Assembly (NCBI RefSeq): GCF_023022985.1
Contig: NZ_CP095461.1
Location: 2,914,001 to 2,978,000, forward strand
Direction of reading: 5' to 3'
Length of the DNA stretch: 64,000 nucleotides
Source: Arthrobacter gengyunqii
GTDB lineage: Bacteria > Actinomycetota > Actinomycetes > Actinomycetales > Micrococcaceae
A model generated the notes under the pieces. That model ran no database searches and was not told the DNA's origin. It saw only the letters and a list, made by a program, of their open reading frames with translations. Shown in pieces: positions 1-9,793 of this stretch. The number at the start of each line of letters is the position of its first letter. Positions within the stretch are counted from its first letter, which is position 1. The translations under genes were made by a program, and so were the position numbers.

Positions 1-7
1 TGTGGGA

Positions 8-619
8 TTACTGCGGAGGCTCTTGAAGGACCAGGCCTTCGTCTCCCGGGAGTACTTTGCCCTGATCCCTCTCGGCACTGTCCTCCACATTCAACGTAAA
101 GGCGTCGCCCGGCGAGCAGGGAGCAGTAGCCCCGATACTGTACGACTCGTCCGATGCATAGGTGTCGAATTCGGCCCTGAGGACGGGACCGCCCTCGGCG
201 AAGACAGTCGGGTGCGTTGTCGGATTTACCGTGCGTACGCTCATGCCAAGGGACTCCCAATACTCGGCGACGCGTTTGGCATCCCCAATATGGTCAGTTC
301 CACGGGGGGCCCAACGGTCATAGCTGTAACTGGCGGTGGCATCCTCCCGTCCATGGCTGCTTTCGGGGGTGCACTCCTGCGCTGCCGCTGACCCGTTGCG
401 GGGCCACCACCCAGTGATATCGAGCTGTTCGGCGGTATTGAACACGAGTTCGACCACCCGGTCCCGCCCCTCGTGGGCACTGATTGTCTCCTCGGGGGTG
501 TTTTTCTCCGACATTCTCGTGTTTGTCTCCTTCTCAGCGCACGCGGCTAGTGTCGTTCCCATCATGAGCACGGCAGCCGCGGCCGCGAAGATCTTTATAC
601 GCGTCTCAGAGACTGGCAC
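8..619 (-). CDS. putative secreted lipoprotein, LppA-like, unknown function
   Basis: A 203-aa protein with a lipoprotein signal: basic N-terminus, an Ala-rich hydrophobic core and lipobox LAAC with the acylated Cys at residue 27. The mature part is acidic and has a GWW motif and two cysteines (near residues 81 and 167), which recalls small actinobacterial LppA-type lipoproteins; that link is weak. The GTG start at 619 is chosen because AAGGA lies 7 bases upstream. GC is visibly lower than in the genes from 1.2 kb onward. It is followed on the same strand by whatever lies left of the window edge. Function unknown. Confidence 0.7.
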   Translation of the reverse strand: MPVSETRIKIFAAAAAVLMMGTTLAACAEKETNTRMSEKNTPEETISAHEGRDRVVELVFNTAEQLDITGWWPRNGSAAAQECTPESSHGREDATASYSYDRWAPRGTDHIGDAKRVAEYWESLGMSVRTVNPTTHPTVFAEGGPVLRAEFDTYASDESYSIGATAPCSPGDAFTLNVEDSAERDQGKVLPGDEGLVLQEPPQ

Positions 620-682
620 CGTTCATTCCTTCTATTAAGGCCTTCTGCTGGTCAGTCGGCCCCAACGGAGCATACTCGGTGA

Positions 683-1099
683 TCAACTCCATTTCCCCTT
701 TAATTGCCCGGGCCGTATTTTTAGGGGTTCTGTTCCTTTGTCCAAGTATCCGGCTTGTTCACCGTTATCAGACACATGCGTGGAGTGGTCCGTGACGACC
801 CGTCCGGCGTCACCGCCGGTATCAGTGCCGAAAGCGTGGGACCCGAACTCAGAGTCCATGGGGTTCACCTTGTGATCACGGCTGGTGTCCCGGCCGATCC
901 AAGCCCACTGGTCCCCACTTTCGGTTTCCCAAGGCATCTTGTCTCGTGCGTGTCCGGAATATACCTGTCCGGCATTGAGATCGGCGGCGCTATCGACGTT
1001 CCGCGGCCGTTGCTTGCGGAGCGGCCAGAATACGAACGCCACTGATATTGGACCGGATGGACAAAAACGACCATCGAAGCCCTGAAACACGACCATCAT
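683..1099 (-). CDS. hypothetical protein, 138 aa, possibly a gene remnant
   Basis: An unrecognised ORF of 138 residues. The first 30 residues contain a short hydrophobic patch (ISVAFVFWPL) followed by basic residues, as at the end of a membrane segment. The rest is hydrophilic and rich in Asp, Gly and His. A stop codon lies three codons upstream of the first ATG, so the protein cannot extend further. No clear Shine-Dalgarno precedes the start, which with the half membrane segment makes a truncated remnant possible. It lies 63 bases upstream of the lipoprotein gene on the same strand and shares its lower GC. No function is proposed. Confidence 0.4.
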   Translation of the reverse strand: MMVVFQGFDGRFCPSGPISVAFVFWPLRKQRPRNVDSAADLNAGQVYSGHARDKMPWETESGDQWAWIGRDTSRDHKVNPMDSEFGSHAFGTDTGGDAGRVVTDHSTHVSDNGEQAGYLDKGTEPLKIRPGQLKGKWS

Positions 1100-1130
1100 G
1101 GCCTGAAGCTATTGACCCCGATTATAAGAA

Positions 1131-1164
1131 ATGCCGCCCTCAGCGTTTCCGGTGAGGGCGGCAT
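1131..1164 (-). terminator. intrinsic terminator of the ispH-ychF operon
   Basis: A perfect 11-bp inverted repeat (ATGCCGCCCTC at 1131-1141 and its complement at 1154-1164) lies 23 bases beyond the ychF stop. Read on the minus strand it is followed by the T-rich stretch TTCTTATAAT, the layout of a Rho-independent terminator. Confidence 0.85.
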
Positions 1165-1187
1165 TCTCATTCTTTCAGGCGATAAAC

Positions 1188-2273
1188 CTATACATTAAAT
1201 CTAAACTCAACCACGTCGCCGTCGGCCATGACGTATTCCTTGCCTTCGATGCGGACCTTGCCGCGGGACTTGGCCTCGGCCATGGAACCGGCCTCCACCA
1301 GGTCATCGAAGGACACAACCTCGGCCTTGATGAAGCCGCGCTGGAAGTCGGTGTGGATGACGCCGGCAGCCTGGGGCGCGGTGTCACCCTTGCGGATGGT
1401 CCATGCACGGGTTTCCTTGGGACCGGCCGTCAGGTAGGTCTGCAGGCCCAGGGTGTGGAAGCCGACGCGGGCCAGCTTGTCCAGGCCGGACTCTTCCTGT
1501 CCGCTCATCTCCAGCATCTCGCGGGCTTCTTCTTCGTCCAGCTCCACCAGGTCGGCTTCGAGCTTGGCATCAAGGAAGATGGCGTCAGCGGGAGCCACCA
1601 AAGCGCGCAGTTCTTCCTGGCGCTCCGGGTTGCCCAGCACGGCGTCGTCAACGTTGAACACGTAGATGAACGGCTTGGCGGTGAGCAGGCTCAGCTCGCG
1701 CAGGTGCTCCATCTCCAGCTTGTCCTTCTCCACGGAGGAGAAGATGGTGTCGCCGCGCTCCAGCACGGTCTGAGCGGCCTGCATGGCAGCCAGCTGCGCG
1801 GGCTCGCGCTTCTTGATCTTGACTTCCTTCTCGACGCGCGGGATCGCCTTTTCCAGCGTCTGCAGGTCGGCCAGGATCAGTTCGGTGTTGATGGTCTCCA
1901 TGTCCGAGCGCGGATCCACCTTGCCGTCCACGTGGATGACGTCGGGGTCATCGAACACGCGGATGACCTGGGCAATAGCCTCGGCTTCGCGGATGTTGGC
2001 GAGGAACTGGTTGCCCAGCCCTTCACCTTCCGACGCGCCCTTCACGATGCCGGCAATGTCCACAAAGGAGACGGTTGCCGGAAGGATGCGCGCGGAACCG
2101 TGAATCTCGGCCAGCTTGGCCAGACGCGGATCCGGAAGGGACACGACGCCGACATTCGGTTCGATGGTGGCGAACGGATAGTTCGCCGCCAGAACGTTGT
2201 TGCGGGTCAGCGCATTGAACAGGGTTGATTTGCCGACGTTGGGCAGGCCGACGATGCCAATAGTAAGAGCCAC
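1188..2273 (-). CDS. ychF: redox-/ribosome-associated GTPase-like ATPase YchF
   Basis: A 361-aa Obg-family P-loop NTPase; the E. coli YchF/OLA1 family is about 363 aa. Walker [10 protein letters not shown] is at residues 9-17, followed by the switch region DIAGIVKGA, a coiled-coil insertion (about 120-200) and a C-terminal TGS domain ending in VEFRFNV. YchF proteins prefer ATP and bind ribosomes, with roles in stress and translation. The reading frame runs further upstream, but the GTG at 2273 gives the family start ([12 protein letters not shown]). It lies 22 bases after ispH and is probably co-transcribed with it; the ispH-ychF neighbourhood is also found in Mycobacterium (Rv1110-Rv1112). 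Confidence 0.96.
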   Translation of the reverse strand: MALTIGIVGLPNVGKSTLFNALTRNNVLAANYPFATIEPNVGVVSLPDPRLAKLAEIHGSARILPATVSFVDIAGIVKGASEGEGLGNQFLANIREAEAIAQVIRVFDDPDVIHVDGKVDPRSDMETINTELILADLQTLEKAIPRVEKEVKIKKREPAQLAAMQAAQTVLERGDTIFSSVEKDKLEMEHLRELSLLTAKPFIYVFNVDDAVLGNPERQEELRALVAPADAIFLDAKLEADLVELDEEEAREMLEMSGQEESGLDKLARVGFHTLGLQTYLTAGPKETRAWTIRKGDTAPQAAGVIHTDFQRGFIKAEVVSFDDLVEAGSMAEAKSRGKVRIEGKEYVMADGDVVEFRFNV

Positions 2274-2295
2274 GTTGCAATCATACCGGTGCCCG

Positions 2296-3375
2296 TCAGG
2301 CTCCGGCGCGCCGCCCGCCCAGACCGCGCGAGGTATCCCCCATGGCCTTGAGGGTGGCGCGGATCTCCTTGGGCAGGGAGAAGATGATGTCCTCCTGCGC
2401 CGTGACCACTTCCTCGACGTCGCCGTAGCCGTACTCAGCCAGCAGGTGCAGGACGTCCTGAACCAGGTTTTCCGGCACGGAGGCACCGGACGTCACGCCT
2501 ACGGTGGCAACGCCCTCAAACCAGCTCTCGTCAATCTCATTGGCGAAGTCCACCCGGTGGGAAGCCTTGGCACCGTATTCCAACGCAACTTCCACCAGCC
2601 GCACGGAGTTCGAGGAGTTCGCGGAACCCACCACCAGCACCAGGTCCGCCTCGGGAGCGATCTTCTTGATAGCTGCCTGCCGGTTGGAGGTGGCATAGCA
2701 AATATCGTCGCTGGGCGGATCCTGCAAAGTGGGGAACCTCTCGCGCAGCAGGTTAACCGTATGCATGGCTTCATCCACGCTCAGCGTGGTCTGGGACAGC
2801 CAAATGACCTTGTCCGGATCACGGACCACAACCTTGTCCACGTCTTCGGGACCGTTGACGATCTGCGTGTGCTCGGGTGCCTCGCCATAGGTGCCTTCGA
2901 CCTCTTCGTGGCCGGCGTGTCCGATCAGCAGAATGTCAAAGTCGTCGCGGGCAAAACGCACCGCTTCCTTGTGAACCTTGGTCACCAGCGGGCAGGTGGC
3001 GTCGATGGTCTGCAGGTTCCGGTCCTTCGCGGACTGCACGACGGCGGGAGAGACGCCGTGGGCGGAAAAGATCAGCCGTGCACCCTCCGGAACCTCGTCG
3101 GTTTCATCGACGAAGATGGCGCCCTTTTCCTCGAGCGTCTGGACGACGTGCAGGTTGTGGACGATCTGTTTGCGGACATACACGGGCGGCCCGTAGGCCT
3201 CCAGCGCCTTTTCCACGGCAATGACTGCGCGGTCGACGCCGGCGCAATAGCCCCGGGGTGCTGCGAGCAGGACGCGGCGCGCGCCGGAGACAGGTGCGGC
3301 GGCGGCTACCTCCTGCGGGCTGCGGCGCCTGCGCGGCACGGTGGGCATAGGCACGGAAACGGCAGTGCTGGTCAT
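2296..3375 (-). CDS. ispH: 4-hydroxy-3-methylbut-2-enyl diphosphate reductase
   Basis: A 359-aa IspH/LytB, the last enzyme of the non-mevalonate pathway, making IPP and DMAPP from HMBPP with a [4Fe-4S] cluster. The three cluster cysteines are visible: GYCAG (Cys45), DATCPLV (about 127) and DDICYA (about 226). The SxN motif (NSSNS) lies near the third cysteine. The first 30 residues are a variable basic, Ala-rich extension. GGAGG abuts the ATG at 3375; Met10 is an alternative start. It heads the ispH-ychF operon. Confidence 0.97.
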   Translation of the reverse strand: MTSTAVSVPMPTVPRRRRSPQEVAAAAPVSGARRVLLAAPRGYCAGVDRAVIAVEKALEAYGPPVYVRKQIVHNLHVVQTLEEKGAIFVDETDEVPEGARLIFSAHGVSPAVVQSAKDRNLQTIDATCPLVTKVHKEAVRFARDDFDILLIGHAGHEEVEGTYGEAPEHTQIVNGPEDVDKVVVRDPDKVIWLSQTTLSVDEAMHTVNLLRERFPTLQDPPSDDICYATSNRQAAIKKIAPEADLVLVVGSANSSNSVRLVEVALEYGAKASHRVDFANEIDESWFEGVATVGVTSGASVPENLVQDVLHLLAEYGYGDVEEVVTAQEDIIFSLPKEIRATLKAMGDTSRGLGGRRAGA

Positions 3376-3479
3376 GCCTCCATGCTATCGGGTGGCCGGG
3401 CACCGAACTCGCGCGACGGCCTTGCGTCCGCTGTCGGCGCACTGCTCCGGGACCACCGAACGCGGAGGCCTCACCGGGC

Positions 3480-4298
3480 TCAGCGGCGCGCGCGCCGCCC
3501 GCCCACTGCCCGGATGAGCAGGCCCAGCACCAGGATCACCGCGGCACCAAGCAGAAACGGAATCATCCAGGCCTGCAGGCTGGGTCCGGCCTCGGCGGCA
3601 AAGGCTGCGGCGAAGGTCTCAGCCAGGGCGCTGTAGTACGCCGGACGCGCGGCGAACGAGGGAAGGGAGCCCGCAGCAAACCACAGCGCGCCCCCGCCCA
3701 GCAGCGCACCGGCGCCCATCCAAGCCAGTGCCGCTCCCCTGCTCCGGGCCACCAGCAGTGCCAGCACCGCTGCTATCCCGGCTCCCAGGGCGAGAAACGG
3801 CCAGGCATTGGCGGCTTTGACGGCGAGTTCGATTTCGGAGCGCTGGTCCGCGCCGCCCAGCTCCAGAAGTGATTGCTCCGGTGCCTGCACGTCCGTCCCG
3901 GCGGCGCTGCCCAGCTCGTTCGTCACCAGGCCCACCACCGGCGCGAGATCCAGTGTGACTCCGCCGTCGCCGTCGAACGTTTGGGCGTGCGAGCGCTGCA
4001 GCGTTTCATCCCACGCCTGCGGATAGCCTGGCAGCGACTGTACTCCCTGCACCGCGCTGGTGATCAGCGGCTGCACAAAGGAAGCGACGGCGTCGGGCAG
4101 CTGGACGCTGTTCGTCACCTGGGCTCCCAGCTCCTCGGCGAGGTCCTGCTGGAACGCCTCATTGGTGCCCAGCGGCTGCCCCAGGGACACAAAGCCGTCT
4201 TCCGACACCACGTTGACGGCCAGCCACGCCGAGCACAGTGCGGCAACTGCCAGCAGGACGGCGGCAAAACCCAAGATGGCCGAGCCGAATGTTCGCAT
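3480..4298 (-). CDS. membrane protein of unknown function beside xseA
   Basis: A 272-aa protein with an N-terminal membrane anchor (about residues 6-27), a 130-residue extracytoplasmic region (GFVSLGQPLG onward) and three C-terminal hydrophobic segments (about 165-182, 190-213, 245-265) before the basic tail GGRRARR. The ATG at 4298 is preferred over the longer frame because GAGGAAA sits 6 bases upstream. It diverges from xseA over a 65-bp gap. A gene also separates xseA from ispH in Mycobacterium (Rv1109c), but similarity to it is not established here. Function unknown. Confidence 0.75.
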   Translation of the reverse strand: MRTFGSAILGFAAVLLAVAALCSAWLAVNVVSEDGFVSLGQPLGTNEAFQQDLAEELGAQVTNSVQLPDAVASFVQPLITSAVQGVQSLPGYPQAWDETLQRSHAQTFDGDGGVTLDLAPVVGLVTNELGSAAGTDVQAPEQSLLELGGADQRSEIELAVKAANAWPFLALGAGIAAVLALLVARSRGAALAWMGAGALLGGGALWFAAGSLPSFAARPAYYSALAETFAAAFAAEAGPSLQAWMIPFLLGAAVILVLGLLIRAVGGRRARR

Positions 4299-4363
4299 CG
4301 GGTGTTTCCTCACTCTGGTTACGGAACCCCGCGTTGGGGGCGGCACCTGATAGACATTAACTT

Positions 4364-5635
4364 ATGCAAGACCCCATAGAGAGCACCGGCACCGACGAGC
4401 CCGCCGTTCCGACGAGCCTGCCGAAGACCGCTGCGGAAACCAGTCCAGAGAACCCGTGGCCGCTGCAGCTGCTGTCGCGGAACCTCAAGAGCTACATCGA
4501 CCGCGCCCCCGCCACCTGGGTGGAGGGGCAGATTATCGAGCTGAACAAGCGGGCCAACGCCTCCTACATCACGCTGCGCGACGTCGACGCGGAGATCTCG
4601 CTGTCCCTGACGGTGTGGAGCACGGTGATGAACCGGCTGGAGCTGCCGCTGGAACGCGGCGCCCGCGTGGTGGCCCAGGTCAAACCCGATTTCTGGGTCA
4701 AGACCGGGCGGCTCTCCATGCAGACCCGGGACATCCGTCCGGTGGGCATCGGCGATCTCCTGGCCCGGATTGAACGGCTGCGCCAGTCCCTTGCAGCGGA
4801 AGGCCTGTTCAGGGATGACCGGAAGCTGCCGCTGCCGCTGCTGCCGGGGAGGATCGGACTCATCACCGGACGCAATTCCGATGCCATGAAGGACGTTATC
4901 CGCAACGCGTCGCTGCGCTGGCCGGCCGTGGTCTTTGAAGTGCGTGAAGTGGCGGTGCAGGGCGTCAACGCCGTGGCAGAGGTAACCCGGGCACTGGCCC
5001 AGCTCGACGCCATGCCGGAAGTTGACGTGATCGTGATTGCCCGCGGCGGCGGTTCCCTGGAGGATCTGCTCCCGTTCAGCCACGAGGACCTGGTCCGGGC
5101 CGTGTCCGCCGCGCAGACACCGGTGGTCAGCGCCATCGGCCACGAAGCGGACCGCCCGCTGCTCGACGAGGTGGCGGACCTGAGGGCCTCCACCCCCACC
5201 GATGCCGCCAAACGGATTGTTCCCGACGTCGGTGAGGAGCTGCAGCGCATTGGTGCGGCCCGGGCACAGCTGCGGCGCATCGTGGAGCTGACCGTCGGCC
5301 GGGAAACGGAACGGCTGAACCACATCAGGTCCCGTCCCGTGATGTCCGCTCCGGAAACCATGGTGGATGTGCGCCAGCAGGACGTGTCCCGGCTGCGCGA
5401 GCGTGCCCTGTCCTGCATCACCTCCGAAGTGCGGCGGGACACCGACCGGATCGCGTACCTGCGGGCGCAGGTCCGCGCCCTCTCACCGCAGAACACGCTG
5501 GACCGCGGCTACGCCGTCGTGCAGTTGGCCGACGGCTCGGTGGTCCGGGACGCAGCGGCAGTTCCCGACGCCGCGCGCCTGCGCATCCGGGTGGCCGCCG
5601 GCGAGCTGGCGGCCACCGCCGCCGTCCCGGAATGA
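4364..5635 (+). CDS. xseA: exodeoxyribonuclease VII large subunit
   Basis: A 423-aa XseA. It has an N-terminal OB-fold ([12 protein letters not shown]), then the catalytic region with [31 protein letters not shown] and [21 protein letters not shown], and a C-terminal coiled coil plus the [10 protein letters not shown] segment. With XseB it degrades single-stranded DNA in both directions and acts in repair. The first 30 residues are a Pro/Thr-rich, poorly conserved tail. The stop overlaps an ATGA (5632), so translation of xseB may be coupled. Confidence 0.97.
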   Translation: MQDPIESTGTDEPAVPTSLPKTAAETSPENPWPLQLLSRNLKSYIDRAPATWVEGQIIELNKRANASYITLRDVDAEISLSLTVWSTVMNRLELPLERGARVVAQVKPDFWVKTGRLSMQTRDIRPVGIGDLLARIERLRQSLAAEGLFRDDRKLPLPLLPGRIGLITGRNSDAMKDVIRNASLRWPAVVFEVREVAVQGVNAVAEVTRALAQLDAMPEVDVIVIARGGGSLEDLLPFSHEDLVRAVSAAQTPVVSAIGHEADRPLLDEVADLRASTPTDAAKRIVPDVGEELQRIGAARAQLRRIVELTVGRETERLNHIRSRPVMSAPETMVDVRQQDVSRLRERALSCITSEVRRDTDRIAYLRAQVRALSPQNTLDRGYAVVQLADGSVVRDAAAVPDAARLRIRVAAGELAATAAVPE

Positions 5636-5682
5636 TCCAGCTTCCTCAGAACCAGTTGCTCCAACCGAAAGAAGACCCAGAG

Positions 5683-5922
5683 ATGAACCCCGCAGCAAAC
5701 GAAGCATCAACCATTCCGGCAGAGATTGAAGCCATGAGCTACGAACAAGCTCGCGACGAACTGGTGTCAGTGGTCAGCCGGCTCGAGACCGGTGGCGCCT
5801 CGCTGGAGGAATCGCTCGCCCTCTGGGAGCGCGGCGAGCAGCTTGCCACCCGGTGTGAGTCCTGGCTCGAAGGTGCCCGCCGCCGCCTCGATGCAGCGCG
5901 CGAATCGGCCGCAGGCGAATAG
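5683..5922 (+). CDS. xseB: exodeoxyribonuclease VII small subunit
   Basis: A 79-aa XseB of the usual size. The core motif [19 protein letters not shown] and [16 protein letters not shown] form the small-subunit helical hairpin that binds the XseA stalk. An in-frame ATG at 5632 overlapping the xseA stop would add 17 residues. The ATG at 5683 is preferred because of the upstream GAAAGAAG and because the added residues (QLPQNQLLQ) do not look family-like. Confidence 0.92.
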   Translation: MNPAANEASTIPAEIEAMSYEQARDELVSVVSRLETGGASLEESLALWERGEQLATRCESWLEGARRRLDAARESAAGE

Positions 5923-5960
5923 TTCCCGGGCCGCAGCGAATAGGCCCGCCCCGAATAGGC

Positions 5961-7178
5961 CTATTGCTTGTAGGTGCTGAGGAAATCGGCGAGCCGGATC
6001 ATGGCGTCCTCGATGTCATCCACATTGGGCAGGGTCACCATCCGGAAATGGTCCGGCCGCACCCAGTTGAAGGCTGTGCCCACGGAAATCAGGATCTTCT
6101 GCTGCTTGAGCAGATCCAGGGCAAACTGCTCGTCGCTGGCGATCGGATAAACCTCCGGGTCCAGCTTCGGGAACAGGTACAGGGCGCCCATGGACAACTC
6201 GCAGCTCACTCCGGGAATGTCGTTGAGCATCTTGTGGGCCAGATCGCGCTGCGCCTTGAGCCTGCCGCCGGGCAGGATGAGGTCGTTGATGCTCTGGTAG
6301 CCGCCCAGGGCGGTCTGGATTGCATGCTGCGCCGGAACGTTGGCGCACAGGCGCATATTGGCGAGCAGGTTGATGCCCTCGATGTAATCGAGGGCCTCGT
6401 GCTTGGGTCCGGAGATGGCCATCCAGCCGCTGCGGTAGCCGGCAATCCGGTAGGCCTTGGACAGGCCGCTGAAGGTCAGGCACAGAACATCCTCGCCGGT
6501 GATCGTGGCTGAGTTCAGGTGCACGGCGTCGTCGTACAGGATCTTTTCGTAGATTTCGTCCGAGAAGATGATCAGCCCGTGTTTGCGGGCCAGGTCCACG
6601 ATCGCCTTGACCACGTGCTCCGGATAGACCGCTCCGGTGGGGTTGTTGGGGTTGATCAGGACAATCCCCTTGGTCCGGTCGGTGATCTTGGACTCAAGGT
6701 CCTCGACGTCAGGCCACCAGTGCTCGTTTTCGTCGCACAGGTAGTGCACGGCGGTGCCGCCGGCCAGCGAAACGGAGGCAGTCCACAGCGGATAGTCCGG
6801 TGCGGGCACCAGGATCTCGTCGCCGTTGTTCAGCAGCGCCTGGAGCGAGAGCGTAATCAGTTCGCTGACCCCGTTGCCGAGGTACACGTCATCGACGTCG
6901 ATGTTCTGGATGCCGCGGCTTTGGTAGTACTGAACGACGGCGGTGCGGGCCGAGAAAATGCCGCGGGAATCGCTGTACCCCTGGGCCTTGGGGAGGTGGC
7001 GCATCATGTCCACCAAAATGGCTTCCGGCGCCTCGAAACCGAAGGGCGCCGGGTTGCCGATGTTCAGCTTCAGGATCCGCTGCCCGGCCGCTTCCATACG
7101 CTGTGCATGCTCCAGCAGCGGCCCACGGATGTCATAGAGAACGTTGTGGAGCTTGTGGGACTGCTTGAATTCGGCCAT
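5961..7178 (-). CDS. alaA: PLP-dependent aminotransferase, AlaA (glutamate-pyruvate) type
   Basis: A 405-aa fold-type I aminotransferase with the AlaA signature at the N-terminus (YDIRGPLLEHAQRME, LNIGNPAPFGF). The PLP lysine is in SGLSKAYRIAGYR (about residue 240), and the cofactor-binding segment NPNNPTGAVY is present. The expected reaction is interconversion of pyruvate/glutamate and alanine/2-oxoglutarate. It is a single gene, convergent with xseB and separated from the osmoprotectant operon by a terminator hairpin. Confidence 0.88.
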   Translation of the reverse strand: MAEFKQSHKLHNVLYDIRGPLLEHAQRMEAAGQRILKLNIGNPAPFGFEAPEAILVDMMRHLPKAQGYSDSRGIFSARTAVVQYYQSRGIQNIDVDDVYLGNGVSELITLSLQALLNNGDEILVPAPDYPLWTASVSLAGGTAVHYLCDENEHWWPDVEDLESKITDRTKGIVLINPNNPTGAVYPEHVVKAIVDLARKHGLIIFSDEIYEKILYDDAVHLNSATITGEDVLCLTFSGLSKAYRIAGYRSGWMAISGPKHEALDYIEGINLLANMRLCANVPAQHAIQTALGGYQSINDLILPGGRLKAQRDLAHKMLNDIPGVSCELSMGALYLFPKLDPEVYPIASDEQFALDLLKQQKILISVGTAFNWVRPDHFRMVTLPNVDDIEDAMIRLADFLSTYKQ

Positions 7179-7197
7179 AAAAACATGGTGCCACAGG

Positions 7198-7240
7198 CAG
7201 GGACCCCTCCCCGCACATATGAAGCGGAAAGGGGTCCCTG
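7198..7240 (-). terminator. terminator of the osmoprotectant transporter operon
   Basis: A perfect 11-bp inverted repeat (CAGGGACCCCT at 7198-7208, complement at 7230-7240) with a shorter inner stem lies 20 bases after the stop of the substrate-binding gene. It separates that operon from the aminotransferase start at 7178. There is no long T-tract, as is common in actinobacteria. Confidence 0.75.
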
Positions 7241-7260
7241 TAACGACGGTGATTCAAGGG

Positions 7261-8223
7261 TTAGATGAAGCCCTTTTCCTCCAGCCACATGCGGGCGGCT
7301 TCACTGGGATCCATCTTCTGGTCCCCGCTGACGGCCTGGTTCAGGTCGATGAGGTCCTCGGTGGTCAGTTCAGCCGACACTTTGTTCAGCACCTCCACAG
7401 CCTGGTCACTGACCGTTTGCGAGGAGGCCAGCGGAACCACCTGCTGGGCGGGCCAGTTCTGCAACGGGTCCTCCAACACCACCAGGTCATTTTCCTCAAT
7501 GGCCGGAGTGGTGGTGTAGATGTCGGCGACCTGCACGTCGTCCTTGAGCAGGGCATCCACGGTTAGCGGACCGCCGCTGTCACCGATGGGCGTGAACTCC
7601 TTGAACTCGCAGCCGTACTTGTCCTTCAGCCCGATCAGCCCCTGGACGCGTTCCGCGAATTCCGCCGGGGCGGCCAGGGTCAGCTGGTCGCAGACCTTCG
7701 CCAGGTCCTCGATGCTCTCCAGGGAGTACTTCTCCGCAGTGGCCTGGGTGACCACCATGGCGTCCTTGTTCTCGGCGTCGGAAGGCTCGAGGATCACAAG
7801 GCCCTCGGGCAGGGCGCCGGGCAGGGCATCAACGATTTCGCCCGCATCCACGAGCTCGGTGTCCGGATCCACTCCCACCAGCAGCGCGCCGGTGTATTCC
7901 GGGATCAGATCGATGGACCCGTCTTCCAGCGCGGGGAGGTAGACCTCGCGCGAACCGATGCCGAGCTTGGTCTCTGCGGGGATGCCGGCACCGTTCAGCG
8001 CACCGGCATAGATCTCCGCCAAGGTGCTGGATTCGGGGAAGTCCGCCGATCCCACCACGATTGTTTCGGCAGCGCCGGACGCAGCGGTTTCCGACGGCGC
8101 TTCCGAGGCCAGCGGGTCACCTCCGCCGCCGCTGCACCCGGCCAGTCCGAGGGCCAGGGTGAGGCCTCCGGCCAGGACGATCAGTCCCTTGGGCCGGGCG
8201 ATCCGGCGCTTGTGCTGCGTCAT
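7261..8223 (-). CDS. osmoprotectant ABC transporter substrate-binding lipoprotein (OpuCC/ProX type)
   Basis: A 320-aa lipoprotein with lipobox LAGC (Cys30) followed by a Gly/Ser linker. The mature domain has the OpuAC/QAT signature IVVGSADFPESSTLAEIYAG and DLIPEYTGALL. It should capture glycine betaine, choline or a related quaternary amine outside the membrane and pass it to the two permeases upstream. The start codon is set by the ATGA overlap with the permease gene (8220-8223); the same frame runs open far upstream but only as a shadow of that gene. It is last in a four-gene operon ending at the hairpin at 7198-7240. Confidence 0.93.
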   Translation of the reverse strand: MTQHKRRIARPKGLIVLAGGLTLALGLAGCSGGGGDPLASEAPSETAASGAAETIVVGSADFPESSTLAEIYAGALNGAGIPAETKLGIGSREVYLPALEDGSIDLIPEYTGALLVGVDPDTELVDAGEIVDALPGALPEGLVILEPSDAENKDAMVVTQATAEKYSLESIEDLAKVCDQLTLAAPAEFAERVQGLIGLKDKYGCEFKEFTPIGDSGGPLTVDALLKDDVQVADIYTTTPAIEENDLVVLEDPLQNWPAQQVVPLASSQTVSDQAVEVLNKVSAELTTEDLIDLNQAVSGDQKMDPSEAARMWLEEKGFI

Positions 8224-9014
8224 TGTTTTCCTCCTTGTGAGCCGGCGGCGGCAAATCCGCCGCCGCCGGTGGGTTTGGTAACGGTCGAAGCTGCAGGACC
8301 GGCCGCGGCAACGCGCCCCTTCTGCAGCCCGGGTGAAATCAAAAGACGTGCTGCCAACGCAATCACGGCATCCACTGCGAGCGCCAGCAAAGCGATGATG
8401 ACCGCACCTCCGAAGACCCTGCCGTAGTCGCCGACGGCCAGTCCGTCGATGAGATACCGTCCCAGTCCGCCGAGGTTGATGGTGGCCACCACGGCGGCGG
8501 TGGCTACGACCTGCAGTGCGGCGCCGCGCAGTCCGCCAAACAGGACCTTGAGCCCGTTCGGGATCTCCACCCGGAACAGGATCTGCAGTTCGGTCATGCC
8601 CATGCTGCGCGCCGAGTCCACGATGCTGCGGTCCACGGCCGCTATCCCGGAATAGGTGCCGGCCAGCAGCGGCGGCACGGCCAGCAGGACCAGGGCCCAG
8701 ATGGGCGGCATGAGGCCCAGGCCGGCCAGGAGCACAAAGAGGGTCAGCATGCCCAGTGTCGGCAGGGCTCGCAGCAGGCCGGAGATGGTCACCACGGCCA
8801 CCTGTCCGCGTCCGGTGTGTCCGATGAACAGGCCGATCGGCACGGAAATGGCCAGGGCGATCAGCAGCGTCAGTCCCGTGTACTGCAAGTGTTCCAGGGT
8901 GCGCAGGGGAATCCCGGCGGTGCCGGTCCAGTTGGCGGGATCCGTCAGCCATTCCCAGCCCTGGCCCAGGGCATTGGTGGAGGTGTATTCGGTGCGGGGA
9001 ATCGTCACGGCCAC
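8220..9014 (-). CDS. osmoprotectant ABC transporter permease
   Basis: A 264-aa BPD-type inner-membrane permease with about six hydrophobic segments. The EAA-like loop is in GMTELQILFRVEIPNGL, contacting the ATPase. The Gly/Ala-rich C-terminal tail after residue 230 is not part of the usual fold. It starts 4 bases after the preceding permease and overlaps the substrate-binding gene by ATGA, so the three genes are translationally coupled. Two distinct permeases plus one binding protein and one ATPase match the OpuC arrangement. Confidence 0.92.
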   Translation of the reverse strand: MAVTIPRTEYTSTNALGQGWEWLTDPANWTGTAGIPLRTLEHLQYTGLTLLIALAISVPIGLFIGHTGRGQVAVVTISGLLRALPTLGMLTLFVLLAGLGLMPPIWALVLLAVPPLLAGTYSGIAAVDRSIVDSARSMGMTELQILFRVEIPNGLKVLFGGLRGAALQVVATAAVVATINLGGLGRYLIDGLAVGDYGRVFGGAVIIALLALAVDAVIALAARLLISPGLQKGRVAAAGPAASTVTKPTGGGGFAAAGSQGGKQ

Positions 9015-9018
9015 CGGG

Positions 9019-9792
9019 CTACGCCCCCTTCAGCGCGACGTCGGGCGCTGCTGCCGGGGTGCCGACGGGAGCCTGTGCGCCGGACCCCAATGCTCCGGCC
9101 GGGCTGCCGTGCCGGCGCTTCCGCAAACCGAACATGCCGGCGGAGGTGCCCGGCACCCGGCCAGCCCGCAGCCAGGGTGTCAGCGCACGCTGCAGCAGCA
9201 CGAACACCAGGTCCATCAGGAAGGCCAGGACCAGGGTGGCAACAATGCCCACCACGATTTCGGTGATGAAGTAGCGCCGCAGCCCGTCCCGGAAGAAGAA
9301 CCCCAGGTTTTCCACTCCGATGAGGGCACCGACGCTGACCATGGAGATGTTGCTGACCGATACCACCCGCAGCCCGGCAATCAGCACCGGCACGGACAGC
9401 GGCAGGTCCACGGTGAGGAAGCGGCGCAGCGGACGGTACCCCATGGCAACGGCTGCCTGCCGGACGCCGTCATCCACGGAGTCGAAGGCGTCCACGGCAA
9501 CGCGCAGCATCAGTGCCACGGCGTAGATTGTCAGCGCGATGATGATGTTGCTGATGTCCAGGATGCGGGTTCCGAGGATGGCCGGCAGCGTCACGAAGAG
9601 TGCCAGGGACGGAATGGTGTAGAGCAGCGACCCGGCGGCGAGGACGGTGCCGCGCACACGGCTGCTGTTGCGGACCAGGGCGGCCAGCGGCACGGCAATG
9701 ATGATGCCCAGGACCAGCGGCACGATGGACTGGTAGAGGTGCAGTCCGGTCAGCCGGAACACCTGGTCGGTGTGGGCGAGGAACCATTCCAT
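9019..9792 (-). CDS. osmoprotectant ABC transporter permease
   Basis: A 257-aa permease homologous in layout to its downstream neighbour: six hydrophobic segments and the EAA-like loop AMGYRPLRRFLTVDLPLSVP. The segment VSVSNISMVSVGALIG is typical of the OpuBB/OpuCB family. The ATG at 9792 follows the ATPase stop by one base (TGACATG), so the shorter start is chosen over the open frame reaching to 9894. A hydrophilic tail of about 40 residues extends past the last membrane segment. Confidence 0.92.
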   Translation of the reverse strand: MEWFLAHTDQVFRLTGLHLYQSIVPLVLGIIIAVPLAALVRNSSRVRGTVLAAGSLLYTIPSLALFVTLPAILGTRILDISNIIIALTIYAVALMLRVAVDAFDSVDDGVRQAAVAMGYRPLRRFLTVDLPLSVPVLIAGLRVVSVSNISMVSVGALIGVENLGFFFRDGLRRYFITEIVVGIVATLVLAFLMDLVFVLLQRALTPWLRAGRVPGTSAGMFGLRKRRHGSPAGALGSGAQAPVGTPAAAPDVALKGA

Positions 9793-9793
9793 G

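Noticed and set aside
1131..2228. 365-aa plus-strand open frame
   Set aside because: Antisense to ychF; shadow composition and no family motifs. Its start also lies in the ychF terminator.
5917..5965. Repeated CGAATAG motif and AATAGGCCTATT palindrome after xseB
   Set aside because: Short, not a stable hairpin, and partly inside the alaA stop region; chance similarity is enough.
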